Counted from the stretch's first letter, positions 15,355 through 23,361 are shown. The stretch is 33,525 nucleotides of DNA from an uncultured Ruminococcus sp. (GCA_905235715.1 CAJONB010000018.1:1-33525), one strand, 5' to 3'. The notes: generated by a model not told the origin, from the letters alone. Translations and numbers: made by a program.

Positions 15355-15394
15355 CCCGGAAAGCAGAATGACCATCTGCTTTCCGGGTGCTTTT
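15355..15394 (+). terminator. Terminator of the S41-like gene
   Basis: A 13-bp perfect stem (15355-15367 with 15375-15387), a 7-base loop and then TGCTTTTTTG. Confidence 0.9.
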
Positions 15395-15428
15395 TTGTGT
15401 TGGTTATTCAATGGATTTGAAAATATCT

Positions 15429-15611
15429 AAAAAGGTGCTGTCGCAAAATAAAAAATGTCATTCTGAGGCTTTGCCGAAGAATCTGAAAGTGCTTAGATTA
15501 CACGTGATAGGAGTAATCCTATTGGATAGATTGCACGATAAGATCCTTCGCTAAAGCTCAGGATGACACAATGAGGGGCTGTCGCATTTCTTAGTGCGAC
15601 AGCCCCTTTTT
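15429..15611. repeat. MITE-like repeat element (about 183 bp)
   Basis: The ends are inverted: AAAAAGGTGCTGTCGCA on the left and the complement of AAAAAGGGGCTGTCGCA on the right, with complementarity reaching into TATCT on both sides. Inside lies a second inverted pair, TGTCATTCTGAG near 15456-15467 and CTCAGGATGACA near 15558-15569. The right end also forms its own hairpin, GGGGCTGTCGCA-TTTCTTAG-TGCGACAGCCCC (15575-15606), followed by TTTTT, which can serve as a plus-strand terminator. There is no open frame, so it would depend on a transposase in trans. Its right end recurs at 4719-4747. Confidence 0.75.
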
Positions 15612-15638
15612 GAGATAGATTTCGTTTAAAAAGATGAT

Positions 15639-16205
15639 TTATTTATTCGGTACATTATCAGGTGTTGTAACAAAAGTGATAATGCTGGCGCCGGCGATTA
15701 CGATAGAGATACCGATAATGACGCCGATTGTTGCCGCCATGATTATCGGATAGATGCAGCAGAAAATACCAAATATGACCATCAGAATCCCGACGCAGAA
15801 AGGCAGATACCAGCTTGTGCCAAGCACTTTTGTATCATATATCTTGTGCAAACGGCGAATCTTCCAACCGCGGATAATATCAATGATACCGTCGCATATA
15901 AGCCAGATAGCAATATAATAGATGATAAACGCGTCAATACCCAACTGCAGAATATAGCTGTTCAGAATAAAGAAGCCGAATACTGCAGAAAGAATCGCAC
16001 CTGTCAGCATCCAACCATCCGCAAGGCCCTCTTTCTTCGCGTTGCCCCAGTTAATAAAGCGTCCGATTGAGTCAAAAATCATTGACAGACCGACCACATA
16101 ACCGATCATCAGATAGGTGATACCCGGTGTAAACATACAGATAAGACCGCCGACAATCATGAAGATGCCGAAAATAACTGATAATACTTTTACAAATTTG
16201 CTCAT
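15639..16205 (-). CDS. DUF308 (HdeD-like) membrane protein
   Basis: A 188-aa integral membrane protein with about six hydrophobic helices in three hairpins, each with the Gly-rich pattern of the DUF308/HdeD family (FGIFMIVGGLICMFTPG near the start, VIFGIFCCIYPIIMAATIG near the end). HdeD in E. coli is tied to acid resistance; no function is established for this branch. It is the last gene of the Rrf2-YciI-DUF308 operon, 24 bases after the YciI gene. No dedicated terminator is seen before the MITE-like repeat. Confidence 0.85.
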   Translation of the reverse strand: MSKFVKVLSVIFGIFMIVGGLICMFTPGITYLMIGYVVGLSMIFDSIGRFINWGNAKKEGLADGWMLTGAILSAVFGFFILNSYILQLGIDAFIIYYIAIWLICDGIIDIIRGWKIRRLHKIYDTKVLGTSWYLPFCVGILMVIFGIFCCIYPIIMAATIGVIIGISIVIAGASIITFVTTPDNVPNK

Positions 16206-16229
16206 TACTTTTCCTCCTGTAATTTTGAT

Positions 16230-16811
16230 TTATTTGAATTCTCCGAATTTCGGATCCCACTGAATGACTTGATACTCTGCTCCCAGCTCCTTGACATACG
16301 GATCGTTCTTCATGATATCTTCCGCATCGGATGCATCGGGAACAGAAAGAATAGCTAAACCCGCCAAAGGATTGTTCTCATAAGGTCCGGCTGCACGTAA
16401 CTTTTTCTCGTCGAGCAGCTTCTTTAAGTAAGCGTCATGCGCTTCCTTGCAGGCAGAAACATCAGCGCCCTCCTTCAACTCGTAGGTTGCGCGGAAATAC
16501 TTGGTGCCGTCAGGGTCGGGAGTTTCCGGCTTGAGCATGCTGCCGCACTGAACATCCCATAAATTGACCGTTGAAGAAGCAACGAGGTCGTGAATGGAAT
16601 AGGGATCGTTCGCTACCAGTTCATCCAGCTCCTTGCGGTCGGTTACCTTGAAAACCAGCTGCGCGCTGCGCACCGGTGTGCCGACGCCGGGGCCCGAAAT
16701 CTGCAGCTTGTCTTCCTTCAAGAGCTTCTTGAGGTAACTGACATGGGCGTGCAGAAAGGTAGTCCAGCCTGCGATTTTTGTGTGCGTGAAAGTTACTACA
16801 TAGTACTTCAT
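16230..16811 (-). CDS. Tandem YciI-domain protein
   Basis: A 193-aa cytoplasmic protein made of two YciI-related (dimeric ferredoxin-like) domains, about 1-90 and 100-193. Each copy has a HxxYLKKLLxExKLxxxGP helix (HVSYLKKLLKEDKLQISGP; HDAYLKKLLDEKKLRAAGP) and the hallmark NDPY turn (ANDPYSIHD; KNDPYVKEL). Single-domain YciI proteins usually dimerise, so this is an internal pseudo-dimer. The His of each HxxYLKK helix may correspond to the proposed catalytic His of YciI, but no enzyme activity is established for the family. ATG 16811 is chosen because AAGGAG lies 8 bases upstream. It follows the Rrf2 gene by 19 bases. Confidence 0.88.
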   Translation of the reverse strand: MKYYVVTFTHTKIAGWTTFLHAHVSYLKKLLKEDKLQISGPGVGTPVRSAQLVFKVTDRKELDELVANDPYSIHDLVASSTVNLWDVQCGSMLKPETPDPDGTKYFRATYELKEGADVSACKEAHDAYLKKLLDEKKLRAAGPYENNPLAGLAILSVPDASDAEDIMKNDPYVKELGAEYQVIQWDPKFGEFK

Positions 16812-16830
16812 GAAAATTTCTCCTTGAGTA

Positions 16831-17313
16831 TCACTTATTCCTATCAAATCCGTTCAGCAAAGCCTCAAAATCAACCGTTCCGTACTGATAATGTTGCTTA
16901 CTGGCGAGATCTGAAATTCTCAGCTTACGCAGTTCGTCGCCGAACGCCGTATTCGCGCGTCCGAAAGCGTTAAAAACCTTTTGCTCTTCCTGAGCGTATT
17001 CCTTGCCATGGACAAAGATTCTGCTACCGAGGCCGGAGGTTTTCAGCTCACATTCTTCTCCCTCGAGCGCCGCATAGATGTCATAGACGCTGATTTCCTC
17101 GACAGAGCGGGCAAGCCGGAATCCTCCATCCCTTCCCGGAGTTGAAGTGATAATCCCGGCAAGAACGAGCTTGCGGAGAATCTTTTTGAGATAAGAATCG
17201 GAAACGGATAGGATGGAACTTAATACCGTGCTTTTTAAGGGACGGTGGTCTTTCTCAAGCGAAAGGATGAGTACAACATAAATTCCCTGTTCTACGCATT
17301 GATTAACTACCAT
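16831..17313 (-). CDS. Rrf2-family transcription regulator
   Basis: A 160-aa winged-helix repressor. Residues 1-75 form the Rrf2 DNA-binding domain, with SSILSVSDSYLKKILRKL as recognition helix and GIITSTPGRDGGFRLAR as wing, followed by the VYDIYAALEG helix. The three-Cys cluster ligand set of IscR/NsrR is not present (only C6 and one Cys near 84), so it probably does not hold an IscR-type Fe-S cluster. ATG 17313 is chosen because AAGGATGTGA lies 8 bases upstream; the longer frame to 17460 runs through the promoter. It heads an operon with the YciI and DUF308 genes and probably represses it through the palindromes at 17326-17352. Confidence 0.88.
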   Translation of the reverse strand: MVVNQCVEQGIYVVLILSLEKDHRPLKSTVLSSILSVSDSYLKKILRKLVLAGIITSTPGRDGGFRLARSVEEISVYDIYAALEGEECELKTSGLGSRIFVHGKEYAQEEQKVFNAFGRANTAFGDELRKLRISDLASKQHYQYGTVDFEALLNGFDRNK

Positions 17314-17325
17314 ATTGAAATTCAC

Positions 17326-17370
17326 ATCCTTGATTAAGGATATTATATATCCATAGATATAAAATGTCAA
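17326..17370 (-). promoter_or_regulatory. Perfect consensus promoter with overlapping palindromes
   Basis: On the minus strand: TTGACA (complement of 17365-17370), a 17-base spacer and TATAAT (complement of 17342-17347), matching both consensus hexamers exactly. The palindrome GGATATTATATATCC (17338-17352) covers the -10, and a second near-palindrome, ATCCTTGATTAAGGAT (17326-17341), shares its GGAT half-site and covers the start point and leader. The three alternating ATCC/GGAT half-sites suggest tight autorepression by the Rrf2 protein. Confidence 0.8.
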
Positions 17371-17482
17371 TATTATATCAAAATTTTTATGCAGCTTTAT
17401 CTCTTTGCAATCCTCGGCAAGATAAGATATAATCAACCTATCAATGTCAATATTTGACAAATCATGACGGAGCGAGGTGATA

Positions 17483-18877
17483 ATGTTGAAGAAAATTCTC
17501 AGCGTTGTTCTCTCACTTTTTCTTTTGACTTTTACCGCCTCTTCCCCGCCTGCCGCCTATCAAACAACAACATTTCACCTTGAAACCGATCATCTCACTC
17601 TGTGTACCAATCATAACGGCGCCTATCTCTTGAATTATCTCGGCGGTGCTTGTCATGTTGAAAAGCTTTCGCCCAATACCTACGGCGCCGATTTGCAGCT
17701 CAACCTTGCAATCTCTGTCGCCGGAGTATTTAATGATACTGTTGTTGCTATATGTAACGATACGCAAAATCGCCAAACAGTTGTATATACCTATCGCGCT
17801 GATACCGATATATTAAACAACTTTGTGATTGCGAACAGCCTATGTGAAAGCAGCTACGGCTACTGTTATGACGGCAGTATTTATCTTGTACCTGACAATC
17901 GGCTGAATACCATTGAACGGTATAACGGCTACGGAAAGCTAATCGACAGCTATCGCTTTGACAATCGAATCAATCAGTTATATGCCGATTACAACGGGAA
18001 GCCCTTTGCGATTTGCGCCGACGGAACGCTTTATCGGATGAAGAATGACCGTTTTATTGCCTGCGGCTCGGGTGTAACCGCTCCTGTTACTTACTTTTCC
18101 GAAAATTTACTTTCCGATGCGTCGGGAAAGGTCTTTGAATCCGATTTCAACAGGTGCCGTTATCTCTTTACGGCAGATTCGCCGTACGGTCGTTCTCAGC
18201 CATGCTGCATTGACGGCGTAGTCTACTATCCCGACAATCATAAAATCACCGGGTACAATTCAGGTACTGGTGAAAAAGAATCAGAGCTTTCATTGGATTC
18301 TTCTGTTATCGGTCTATATGCCGATAGCGGATATATCAATGCGGTCGGCACAAGCACAGAGGTAACTGTCAACAAAATCAGGACGGATGAGCTTACCTCT
18401 TTAAAGCATAAAGCGGCAGAGAACATTTCCTATCGGGACACGGAGCAGATTTCAGGCGGCGAACGCGCGAATGGAAATGACACGATTACAAGCGACATTT
18501 ACCATATTGATTTTGAAAATTACAGTATCAGCGGAATTCCCTCGGGTACCACTCTCGCTCAGCTGAAAAAGAATATAGATTACGGCGATTTTACCGTTAC
18601 GTTTTATCGCGACGGCACAGTAAAGAAAAGCGGAAACTGCGGTACCGCAATGACGGCGGTGTTTGACAGCGACCGTGCGCAATACACCTTTGAGTTGTCT
18701 GTCATCGGCGATATTACGGGCGAAGGAAATGTCAACAGCCGCGACCGTAATCTGCTGATGGAGTATCTGATTGGAAGCGCTGACTTCAACGGCGTATACG
18801 TAACCTCCGCCGATTTATCGGGCGACGGTATTTTGGATGTCAAGGATCTCGCCTTGCTGCACAGGATGATTGCATAA
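17483..18877 (+). CDS. Secreted dockerin protein with propeller-like repeats
   Basis: A 464-aa exported protein. The signal peptide covers about 1-22 (LLTFTASSPPAA). Residues about 30-320 are beta-rich with irregular repeats (Y/DG-x-x-Y/I-x-x-x turns such as CYDGSIYLVPDN, CADGTLYRM, CIDGVVYYPDN) suggestive of a beta-propeller. A type-I dockerin closes the protein (about 400-464), with calcium loops DITGEGNVNSRD and DLSGDGILDVKD. No catalytic motif is evident, so it may be a binding or structural cellulosome-type component. ATG 17483 has GCGAGGTGAT just upstream, a good anti-16S match; GTG 17477 overlaps that site. It is divergent from the Rrf2 operon. Confidence 0.8.
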   Translation: MLKKILSVVLSLFLLTFTASSPPAAYQTTTFHLETDHLTLCTNHNGAYLLNYLGGACHVEKLSPNTYGADLQLNLAISVAGVFNDTVVAICNDTQNRQTVVYTYRADTDILNNFVIANSLCESSYGYCYDGSIYLVPDNRLNTIERYNGYGKLIDSYRFDNRINQLYADYNGKPFAICADGTLYRMKNDRFIACGSGVTAPVTYFSENLLSDASGKVFESDFNRCRYLFTADSPYGRSQPCCIDGVVYYPDNHKITGYNSGTGEKESELSLDSSVIGLYADSGYINAVGTSTEVTVNKIRTDELTSLKHKAAENISYRDTEQISGGERANGNDTITSDIYHIDFENYSISGIPSGTTLAQLKKNIDYGDFTVTFYRDGTVKKSGNCGTAMTAVFDSDRAQYTFELSVIGDITGEGNVNSRDRNLLMEYLIGSADFNGVYVTSADLSGDGILDVKDLALLHRMIA

Positions 18878-18888
18878 TGTATAGAAAA

Positions 18889-18921
18889 ATCCCTGCTCAC
18901 CTCGGTAAGCAGGGATACTTT
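18889..18921. terminator. Bidirectional terminator between convergent genes
   Basis: Arms ATCCCTGCT (18889-18897) and AGCAGGGAT (18908-18916), a 10-base loop, then ACTTTTT on the plus strand; the preceding AGAAAA gives U-rich RNA on the minus strand. Confidence 0.85.
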
Positions 18922-19791
18922 TTATTTCTGGTCGGGTGTAGCGGTATCGCGGTCGGCGCGATAATAGCTAGCGCCGTCTAAGGTAAGGATACCGTCCTTG
19001 ATAACATACTCGGATTGATGGACAACGGTATCCTCCGCTATCCATGTAATATTCAGCTCATTATTCTCTACGGTATAGGTGCAGTTACGGCGGATTTCCG
19101 TATAGTTGCCGTTAGCAAACTCGTATGCTTCCGAGAGAATCATGCTGCCGTCATCATTAAAGATGATGGTTTGCTTGGCGTCATCGGTAGAATAGATATT
19201 CACCCATTCTCCCGTCAGTTCCTCGTCAGCGGTGAAATCTTCGGGAAGCGCGAGGCCGGATTCGCTTTTCTCAGTCTGCGTCAGTACAAATTCCTGTCCC
19301 TCGGGATCGTCGGGGTACGTGATTACCATTTCCTGACTGCCGGCAACACGTGAGCCTGAAATCTTATAATTGATTTCCGCTCCGAAGAAGATGCACCCGA
19401 CGCTCTGTGCGTAAGGCACGTCGGCAGATACCAACAGCTTATTAACGTCGCTGTCGCTCTTATCCTTGGTGTAATTCGCGGTTATCTCAAACGAGCCGAT
19501 ATACGCCTTAAAGACGTTTTCATCCTGGAATTCAAAGTACCAGTTGACATTATCCGTTTCGGATGACCATACCCATGTCACGCCCTCGGGCTCAGCTATC
19601 CAGAAAATTTTGTAGGCGAAGAACGCCAGCAGAGACGCCGCAACAAGACACAGCGAGATAATGACGGGTATCTGGATATAGGGGTGCTTTTTCTTAGGAG
19701 CTTCCGGCTCCTCTTCCTCAATCCAACGGGATGTTTCGGAGACTGATAAAGGCTCTGTTACCTTTACCTCGGTTTCATCTGTATGATTCAT
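18922..19791 (-). CDS. Single-pass membrane protein of unknown function
   Basis: A 289-aa protein. An acidic cytoplasmic head (about 1-38, with WIEEEEPEAPKKK) is followed by one transmembrane helix (about 43-65) and a beta-rich extracellular region. The exposed part seems to hold two related lipocalin-like sheets: TWVWSSETDNVNWYFEFQDE and LTGEWVNIYSTDDAKQTIIF both read as G-x-W...F-x-D, followed by strand pairs such as MILSEAYEFANGNY. No enzyme motif is seen. It has its own promoter, divergent from phosphoglucomutase, and shares a terminator with the dockerin protein gene. Confidence 0.75.
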   Translation of the reverse strand: MNHTDETEVKVTEPLSVSETSRWIEEEEPEAPKKKHPYIQIPVIISLCLVAASLLAFFAYKIFWIAEPEGVTWVWSSETDNVNWYFEFQDENVFKAYIGSFEITANYTKDKSDSDVNKLLVSADVPYAQSVGCIFFGAEINYKISGSRVAGSQEMVITYPDDPEGQEFVLTQTEKSESGLALPEDFTADEELTGEWVNIYSTDDAKQTIIFNDDGSMILSEAYEFANGNYTEIRRNCTYTVENNELNITWIAEDTVVHQSEYVIKDGILTLDGASYYRADRDTATPDQK

Positions 19792-19821
19792 ATATCTTCC
19801 TCCATTTACTTAACAAATTAT

Positions 19822-19850
19822 ATGATACTACATTGAGCGGGATAAATCAA
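19822..19850 (-). promoter_or_regulatory. Promoter of the single-pass membrane protein gene
   Basis: On the minus strand: TTGATT (complement of 19845-19850), a 17-base spacer and TATCAT (complement of 19822-19827). TGGAGGAAG precedes the start codon by about 6 bases. Confidence 0.5.
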
Positions 19851-19911
19851 CAATTTTTGAAACGAATTCATAAATTTATTATGATTAATTCAAAAATCTG
19901 CGAAAATGATA

Positions 19912-19940
19912 TTGTAAACAGACGCGGAATATGGTATAGT
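19912..19940 (+). promoter_or_regulatory. Promoter of the phosphoglucomutase gene
   Basis: TTGTAA at 19912-19917, a 17-base spacer and TATAGT at 19935-19940. It lies inside the longer open frame upstream, which supports starting the protein at 19986. Confidence 0.6.
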
Positions 19941-19985
19941 TTAGACGGTTATTTATGCCTTATTTTGATATGGAGGGTGTTTAAT

Positions 19986-21701
19986 ATGGATTATAATGCA
20001 AGTTATCGGGAATGGTGCGAAAAAGCTCACGAGGACGCACAGCTTGTGCAGGAGCTTTCGGACATAAAAAATGACAATGACGCGATTTACGACCGCTTTT
20101 ATACGACGCTGAAATTCGGCACAGCCGGACTGCGCGGTATTCTCGGCGCAGGTACAAACCGTATGAATATCTATGTGGTCCGTCAGGCGACGCAGGGACT
20201 CGCGAATTATATCAAAAACAATATCGGCGGCGGAGCGGTCGCGATTACGCATGACTCCCGCATCAACTCCGATCTTTTTATGGTTGAGGCGGCTCGCGTG
20301 CTGGCGGCAAACGGAATCAAGGTGTATATCACTACCGAGCTGCAGCCCACTCCCGTGCTGAGCTATCTTGTCCGTCATCTCGGCTGCGTAGCGGGCATCA
20401 TGGTGACTGCCAGCCACAATCCTGCCAAGTATAACGGCTACAAGGTATACGGCAGCGACGGCTGTCAGATGACCGACGTCGCCTCGGGTATGGTATATGA
20501 CGAGATTCAGAAGCTCGATATGTTCGACGATATTCAGCTCTGCGATTTTGATAAGGCAGTTCAGAACGGCGAGATTGAATATGTCGCCGACAGCGTATAT
20601 GACAGCTATGTCGCTGAGGTAGAAAAGCGTCAGGTGAATGTCGGCGCGTGCAAGGGCTCTGATCTCAGCGTGGTATATACTCCCCTGAACGGCGCGGGCA
20701 ATAAGCTTATTCGACGCGTTCTCGGCGAAATCGGCGTAGAAAATCTGCATATCGTTAAAGAGCAGGAGCTGCCCGACGGCAATTTCACCACCTGTCCTTT
20801 CCCGAATCCCGAGCTGAAAGAGGCGTTGCAGAAGGGTCTGGAGCTTTGCGAAAAGGTTGGAGCGGATTTACTGCTCGCCTCCGATCCCGACTCCGACCGT
20901 GTGAGCATTGCCGTTCGCAAAAATGACGGCACTTACCGCCTGTATACCGGTAACGAAATCGGCGCAATGCTGACGGAGTATATTCTATCCTCCCGCAAGG
21001 CGCTCGGCACTCTGCCCGAAAAGCCCATTGTCGTCAAAACCATTGTCACCACAAAAATTATCAAGGCTATCTGTGATAAATACGGCTGTGAAATGCGCGA
21101 CGTTCTGACCGGCTTTAAATATATCGGAGAAATCATCCTCGGACTTGAGAAAAGCGGCGAGGAGGAGCGCTTTGTATTCGGCTTTGAAGAGAGCTGCGGC
21201 TATCTCTCCGGCTCATACGTGCGCGATAAGGACGCTGTCGTCGCTTCTCAGCTGATTTGTGAAATGGCAGCTTATTATAAAAAGCAGGGCAAGTCACTGG
21301 TCGACGTAATCGACGGTCTGTATGAGGAATACGGTCACTATCTCAATACCACCCTTGACTTCTACTTTGACGGCGCGGCAGGTATGCAGAAGATGAGCGA
21401 TATTATGACCGTCCTCAGAGAAAACGGCCCCACAGTAATTGCCGGCGAGAAGGTTGTCGCCACAGCAGATTATCTCAAGAGCGAGGCGAAGGATATCACG
21501 ACCGGCACCGTCGAGCATATCGACCTGCCGAAGTCAAACGTCCTCTCCTTCACTACAGAGAGCGGCAACTGCGCGATTGTCCGTCCCTCCGGTACCGAGC
21601 CGAAAATCAAGATTTATATTACCGCAATCGCAAAGAACTTTGACGACGCTCACATAATCACCGAAAAGATTGCCGCGGATATGAAAGGCTATCTTGAATA
21701 A
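19986..21701 (+). CDS. pgcA: Alpha-phosphoglucomutase (phosphohexomutase family)
   Basis: A 571-aa cytoplasmic enzyme interconverting glucose-1-phosphate and glucose-6-phosphate, linking glycogen or starch use and nucleotide-sugar synthesis to glycolysis. Motifs in order: FGTAGLRG (about 39-46), the phosphoserine loop TASHNPAKYNG (about 140-150), the magnesium loop DPDSDR (about 300-305), the sugar loop GFEESCGY and the phosphate-binding RPSGTEPKIKIY near the C-terminus. Length and motifs match the long Firmicutes PgcA type. ATG 19986 has GGAGGGTG about 8 bases upstream; the open frame to 19731 is upstream noise that contains the promoter. It is monocistronic. Confidence 0.95.
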   Translation: MDYNASYREWCEKAHEDAQLVQELSDIKNDNDAIYDRFYTTLKFGTAGLRGILGAGTNRMNIYVVRQATQGLANYIKNNIGGGAVAITHDSRINSDLFMVEAARVLAANGIKVYITTELQPTPVLSYLVRHLGCVAGIMVTASHNPAKYNGYKVYGSDGCQMTDVASGMVYDEIQKLDMFDDIQLCDFDKAVQNGEIEYVADSVYDSYVAEVEKRQVNVGACKGSDLSVVYTPLNGAGNKLIRRVLGEIGVENLHIVKEQELPDGNFTTCPFPNPELKEALQKGLELCEKVGADLLLASDPDSDRVSIAVRKNDGTYRLYTGNEIGAMLTEYILSSRKALGTLPEKPIVVKTIVTTKIIKAICDKYGCEMRDVLTGFKYIGEIILGLEKSGEEERFVFGFEESCGYLSGSYVRDKDAVVASQLICEMAAYYKKQGKSLVDVIDGLYEEYGHYLNTTLDFYFDGAAGMQKMSDIMTVLRENGPTVIAGEKVVATADYLKSEAKDITTGTVEHIDLPKSNVLSFTTESGNCAIVRPSGTEPKIKIYITAIAKNFDDAHIITEKIAADMKGYLE

Positions 21702-21721
21702 AAAATAAGTCAATATTTTTC

Positions 21722-21752
21722 AGCGGACGCTTTATCGGGCGTCCGCTTTTTG
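21722..21752 (+). terminator. Terminator of the phosphoglucomutase gene
   Basis: A 9-bp perfect stem AGCGGACGC/GCGTCCGCT (21722-21730, 21739-21747), an 8-base loop and then TTTTTG. Confidence 0.9.
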
Positions 21753-21770
21753 TTGCTATGAAATCCCATC

Positions 21771-21822
21771 TTGACAAATTAGAATATTTGTTCTATAATA
21801 GCACTATAGAATATTTGTTCTA
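21771..21822 (+). promoter_or_regulatory. Consensus promoter with two LexA-like boxes (dinB)
   Basis: TTGACA (21771-21776), a 17-base spacer and TATAAT (21794-21799), both hexamers perfect. The palindrome-like TAGAATATTTGTTCTA occurs twice, at 21780-21795 (filling the spacer) and 21807-21822 (over the start region), 27 bases apart. GAATATTTGTTC differs by one base from the Gram-positive SOS box GAAC-N4-GTTC. The position is ideal for LexA repression relieved by DNA damage. Confidence 0.8.
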
Positions 21823-21839
21823 ATATATTGAGGTGCGCC

Positions 21840-23069
21840 ATGAGAACGATTTTGCACAGTGATTGCAACGGTTTTTATGCGAGTGTAGAGTGTCTGTACG
21901 ATCCGAAAATCCGCAATCAGCCCGTCGCGGTTGGCGGCGATGCGGAAAAGCGCCACGGGATTATCCTTGCCAAAAACGAAATTGCGAAAGCCTATCACAT
22001 CAAAACAGGCGAAGCAATCTGGCAGGCGCGTCAGAAATGCCCCGAGCTGGTAGTGGTACCGCCGCATTTTGACCGCTATATGCGGTTTTCTCGGCTATGC
22101 AGGCGAATATACGCGGACTATACCGACCGCATCGAAAATTTCGGTCTGGACGAAGCGTGGCTGGACGTCAGCGGTAATGACGCGGACGGCGAGGCGATCG
22201 CGCAGGAAATCCGCAAAAGAATCAAGGATGAACTGGGAATTACCGTCAGCATCGGCGTGAGCTTCAATAAAATTTTCGCCAAGCTCGGCAGCGATTACAA
22301 AAAACCCGACGCGGTAACGGTGATTTCCCGGGAAAACTACCGTGAAAAGGTTTGGTGCCTGCCTGTCGAGGATTTGCTGTATGTCGGCCGCAGCACCAAG
22401 AAAAAGCTCAATCAGCTGGGTGTTTTCACCATCGGAGAGCTTGCCGCCCTCCCCCTCTCCCTCCTCAGGGGCAACTTCGGCAAATGGGGCGACGTACTGC
22501 ATACCTTCTCGAACGGCTATGACGCGTCGCCTGTCATGTATGCCGACGAAAGCTCGGCGGTAAAGTCTATCGGTAATTCGACAACTGCCATCCGCGATTT
22601 GGAAAATGACGAGGACGTCAAGATGATTTTCATGGTTTTGTGCGATTCGGTGTGCCGCCGACTGCGTGAGCAGGGCGCCAAGGCGGGCTTAGTCTCAATA
22701 TCTGTTCGCGACAGGGAGCTGTCGAGCTTTACGCGTCAGCATAAGCTGAACGTCCCGACGGATATTACCGAAGAAATACTGGACGCGGCGATGGAGCTGT
22801 TCCGTGAAAGCTATCACTGGAGCAAGGGCATCCGCAGTCTCGGCGTCAGCGTCGGCGAGTTGACGCCGTCGGGCAGTCCCTGTCAGCTCAATCTGATGAA
22901 TGATGAAAGAAAGCGCGAGCGTATGGAACGGCTTGACCGTTCTTTGGACAGCCTGAAGCGCCGGTTCGGCACTTTCTGCGTGCGTCCGGCAACCCTGATG
23001 AAGGATACCGCGCTATCGGGGTTCAGCCCTAAAGAAGAGCATATTATCCATCCCGTAGGATATTTTTAA
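21840..23069 (+). CDS. dinB: DNA polymerase IV (Y-family, DinB)
   Basis: A 409-aa translesion polymerase. The catalytic carboxylates are D8 in HSDCNGFYASVE and the DE pair of FGLDEAWLDVSG (about 104-105). Y13 is the likely steric gate. VSIGVSFNKIFAKLGSDYKKPDA and the helix-hairpin-helix region VGRSTKKKLNQLGVFTIGEL follow, and then the little-finger domain (about 235-350). The extreme C-terminus has no obvious QLxLF-type clamp motif; the nearest candidate is LSGFSPKEEH, so clamp binding may be atypical. ATG 21840 has GAGGTG just upstream. It is first in an SOS-type operon with a small gene 17 bases downstream. Confidence 0.93.
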   Translation: MRTILHSDCNGFYASVECLYDPKIRNQPVAVGGDAEKRHGIILAKNEIAKAYHIKTGEAIWQARQKCPELVVVPPHFDRYMRFSRLCRRIYADYTDRIENFGLDEAWLDVSGNDADGEAIAQEIRKRIKDELGITVSIGVSFNKIFAKLGSDYKKPDAVTVISRENYREKVWCLPVEDLLYVGRSTKKKLNQLGVFTIGELAALPLSLLRGNFGKWGDVLHTFSNGYDASPVMYADESSAVKSIGNSTTAIRDLENDEDVKMIFMVLCDSVCRRLREQGAKAGLVSISVRDRELSSFTRQHKLNVPTDITEEILDAAMELFRESYHWSKGIRSLGVSVGELTPSGSPCQLNLMNDERKRERMERLDRSLDSLKRRFGTFCVRPATLMKDTALSGFSPKEEHIIHPVGYF

Positions 23070-23086
23070 AAGAAAGGCGGATTATC

Positions 23087-23326
23087 GTGAAGCAATATAT
23101 ATCGGTAACGGCAAAATTCGACGCGGAAGGCAATGTTCTGCCGCTGTGTATCAACTGGGACGACGGACGGCAATTCCCGATTGACCGTGTAACCGACGTC
23201 CGTTTTGCGGCGTCGCTCAAGGCAGGAGGAGCAGGCATCCGCTATACCTGCCGGATTCAGTCGCATGAAAAATACATTTTTCTGGAAGAAAACCGCTGGT
23301 TTATCGAGAATGACAAGGCGGGATAA
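23087..23326 (+). CDS. Small conserved-looking protein co-encoded with dinB
   Basis: A 79-aa protein from GTG 23087, with AAAGG about 10 bases upstream and 17 bases after the dinB stop, ending at a terminator. The predicted chain is beta-rich (KQYISVTAKFDAEGNVLPL, then INWDDGRQFPIDRVTDVR, then IRYTCRIQSHEKYIFLEENRW), consistent with a small barrel. I recall similar proteins encoded behind dinB in other gut clostridia but know no characterised function. It is not the YolD type that accompanies UvrX/UmuC in Bacillus. Co-regulation with dinB suggests a polymerase-accessory or DNA-damage role; this is inference. Confidence 0.8.
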   Translation: MKQYISVTAKFDAEGNVLPLCINWDDGRQFPIDRVTDVRFAASLKAGGAGIRYTCRIQSHEKYIFLEENRWFIENDKAG

Positions 23327-23332
23327 TGATAA

Positions 23333-23361
23333 GAGGCAGGTTCTTGACCTGCCTCAAACTT
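23333..23361. terminator. Terminator shared by the dinB operon and the opposing operon
   Basis: A 9-bp perfect stem GAGGCAGGT/ACCTGCCTC (23333-23341, 23347-23355) with a 5-base loop; AAACTTTTA follows on the plus strand and TTATC on the minus strand. It lies between convergent genes. Confidence 0.75.

Noticed and set aside
16811..16847. Longer start for the YciI protein
   Set aside because: The extra residues overlap the upstream Rrf2 coding end and lack a ribosome site, whereas ATG 16811 has AAGGAG at the proper distance.
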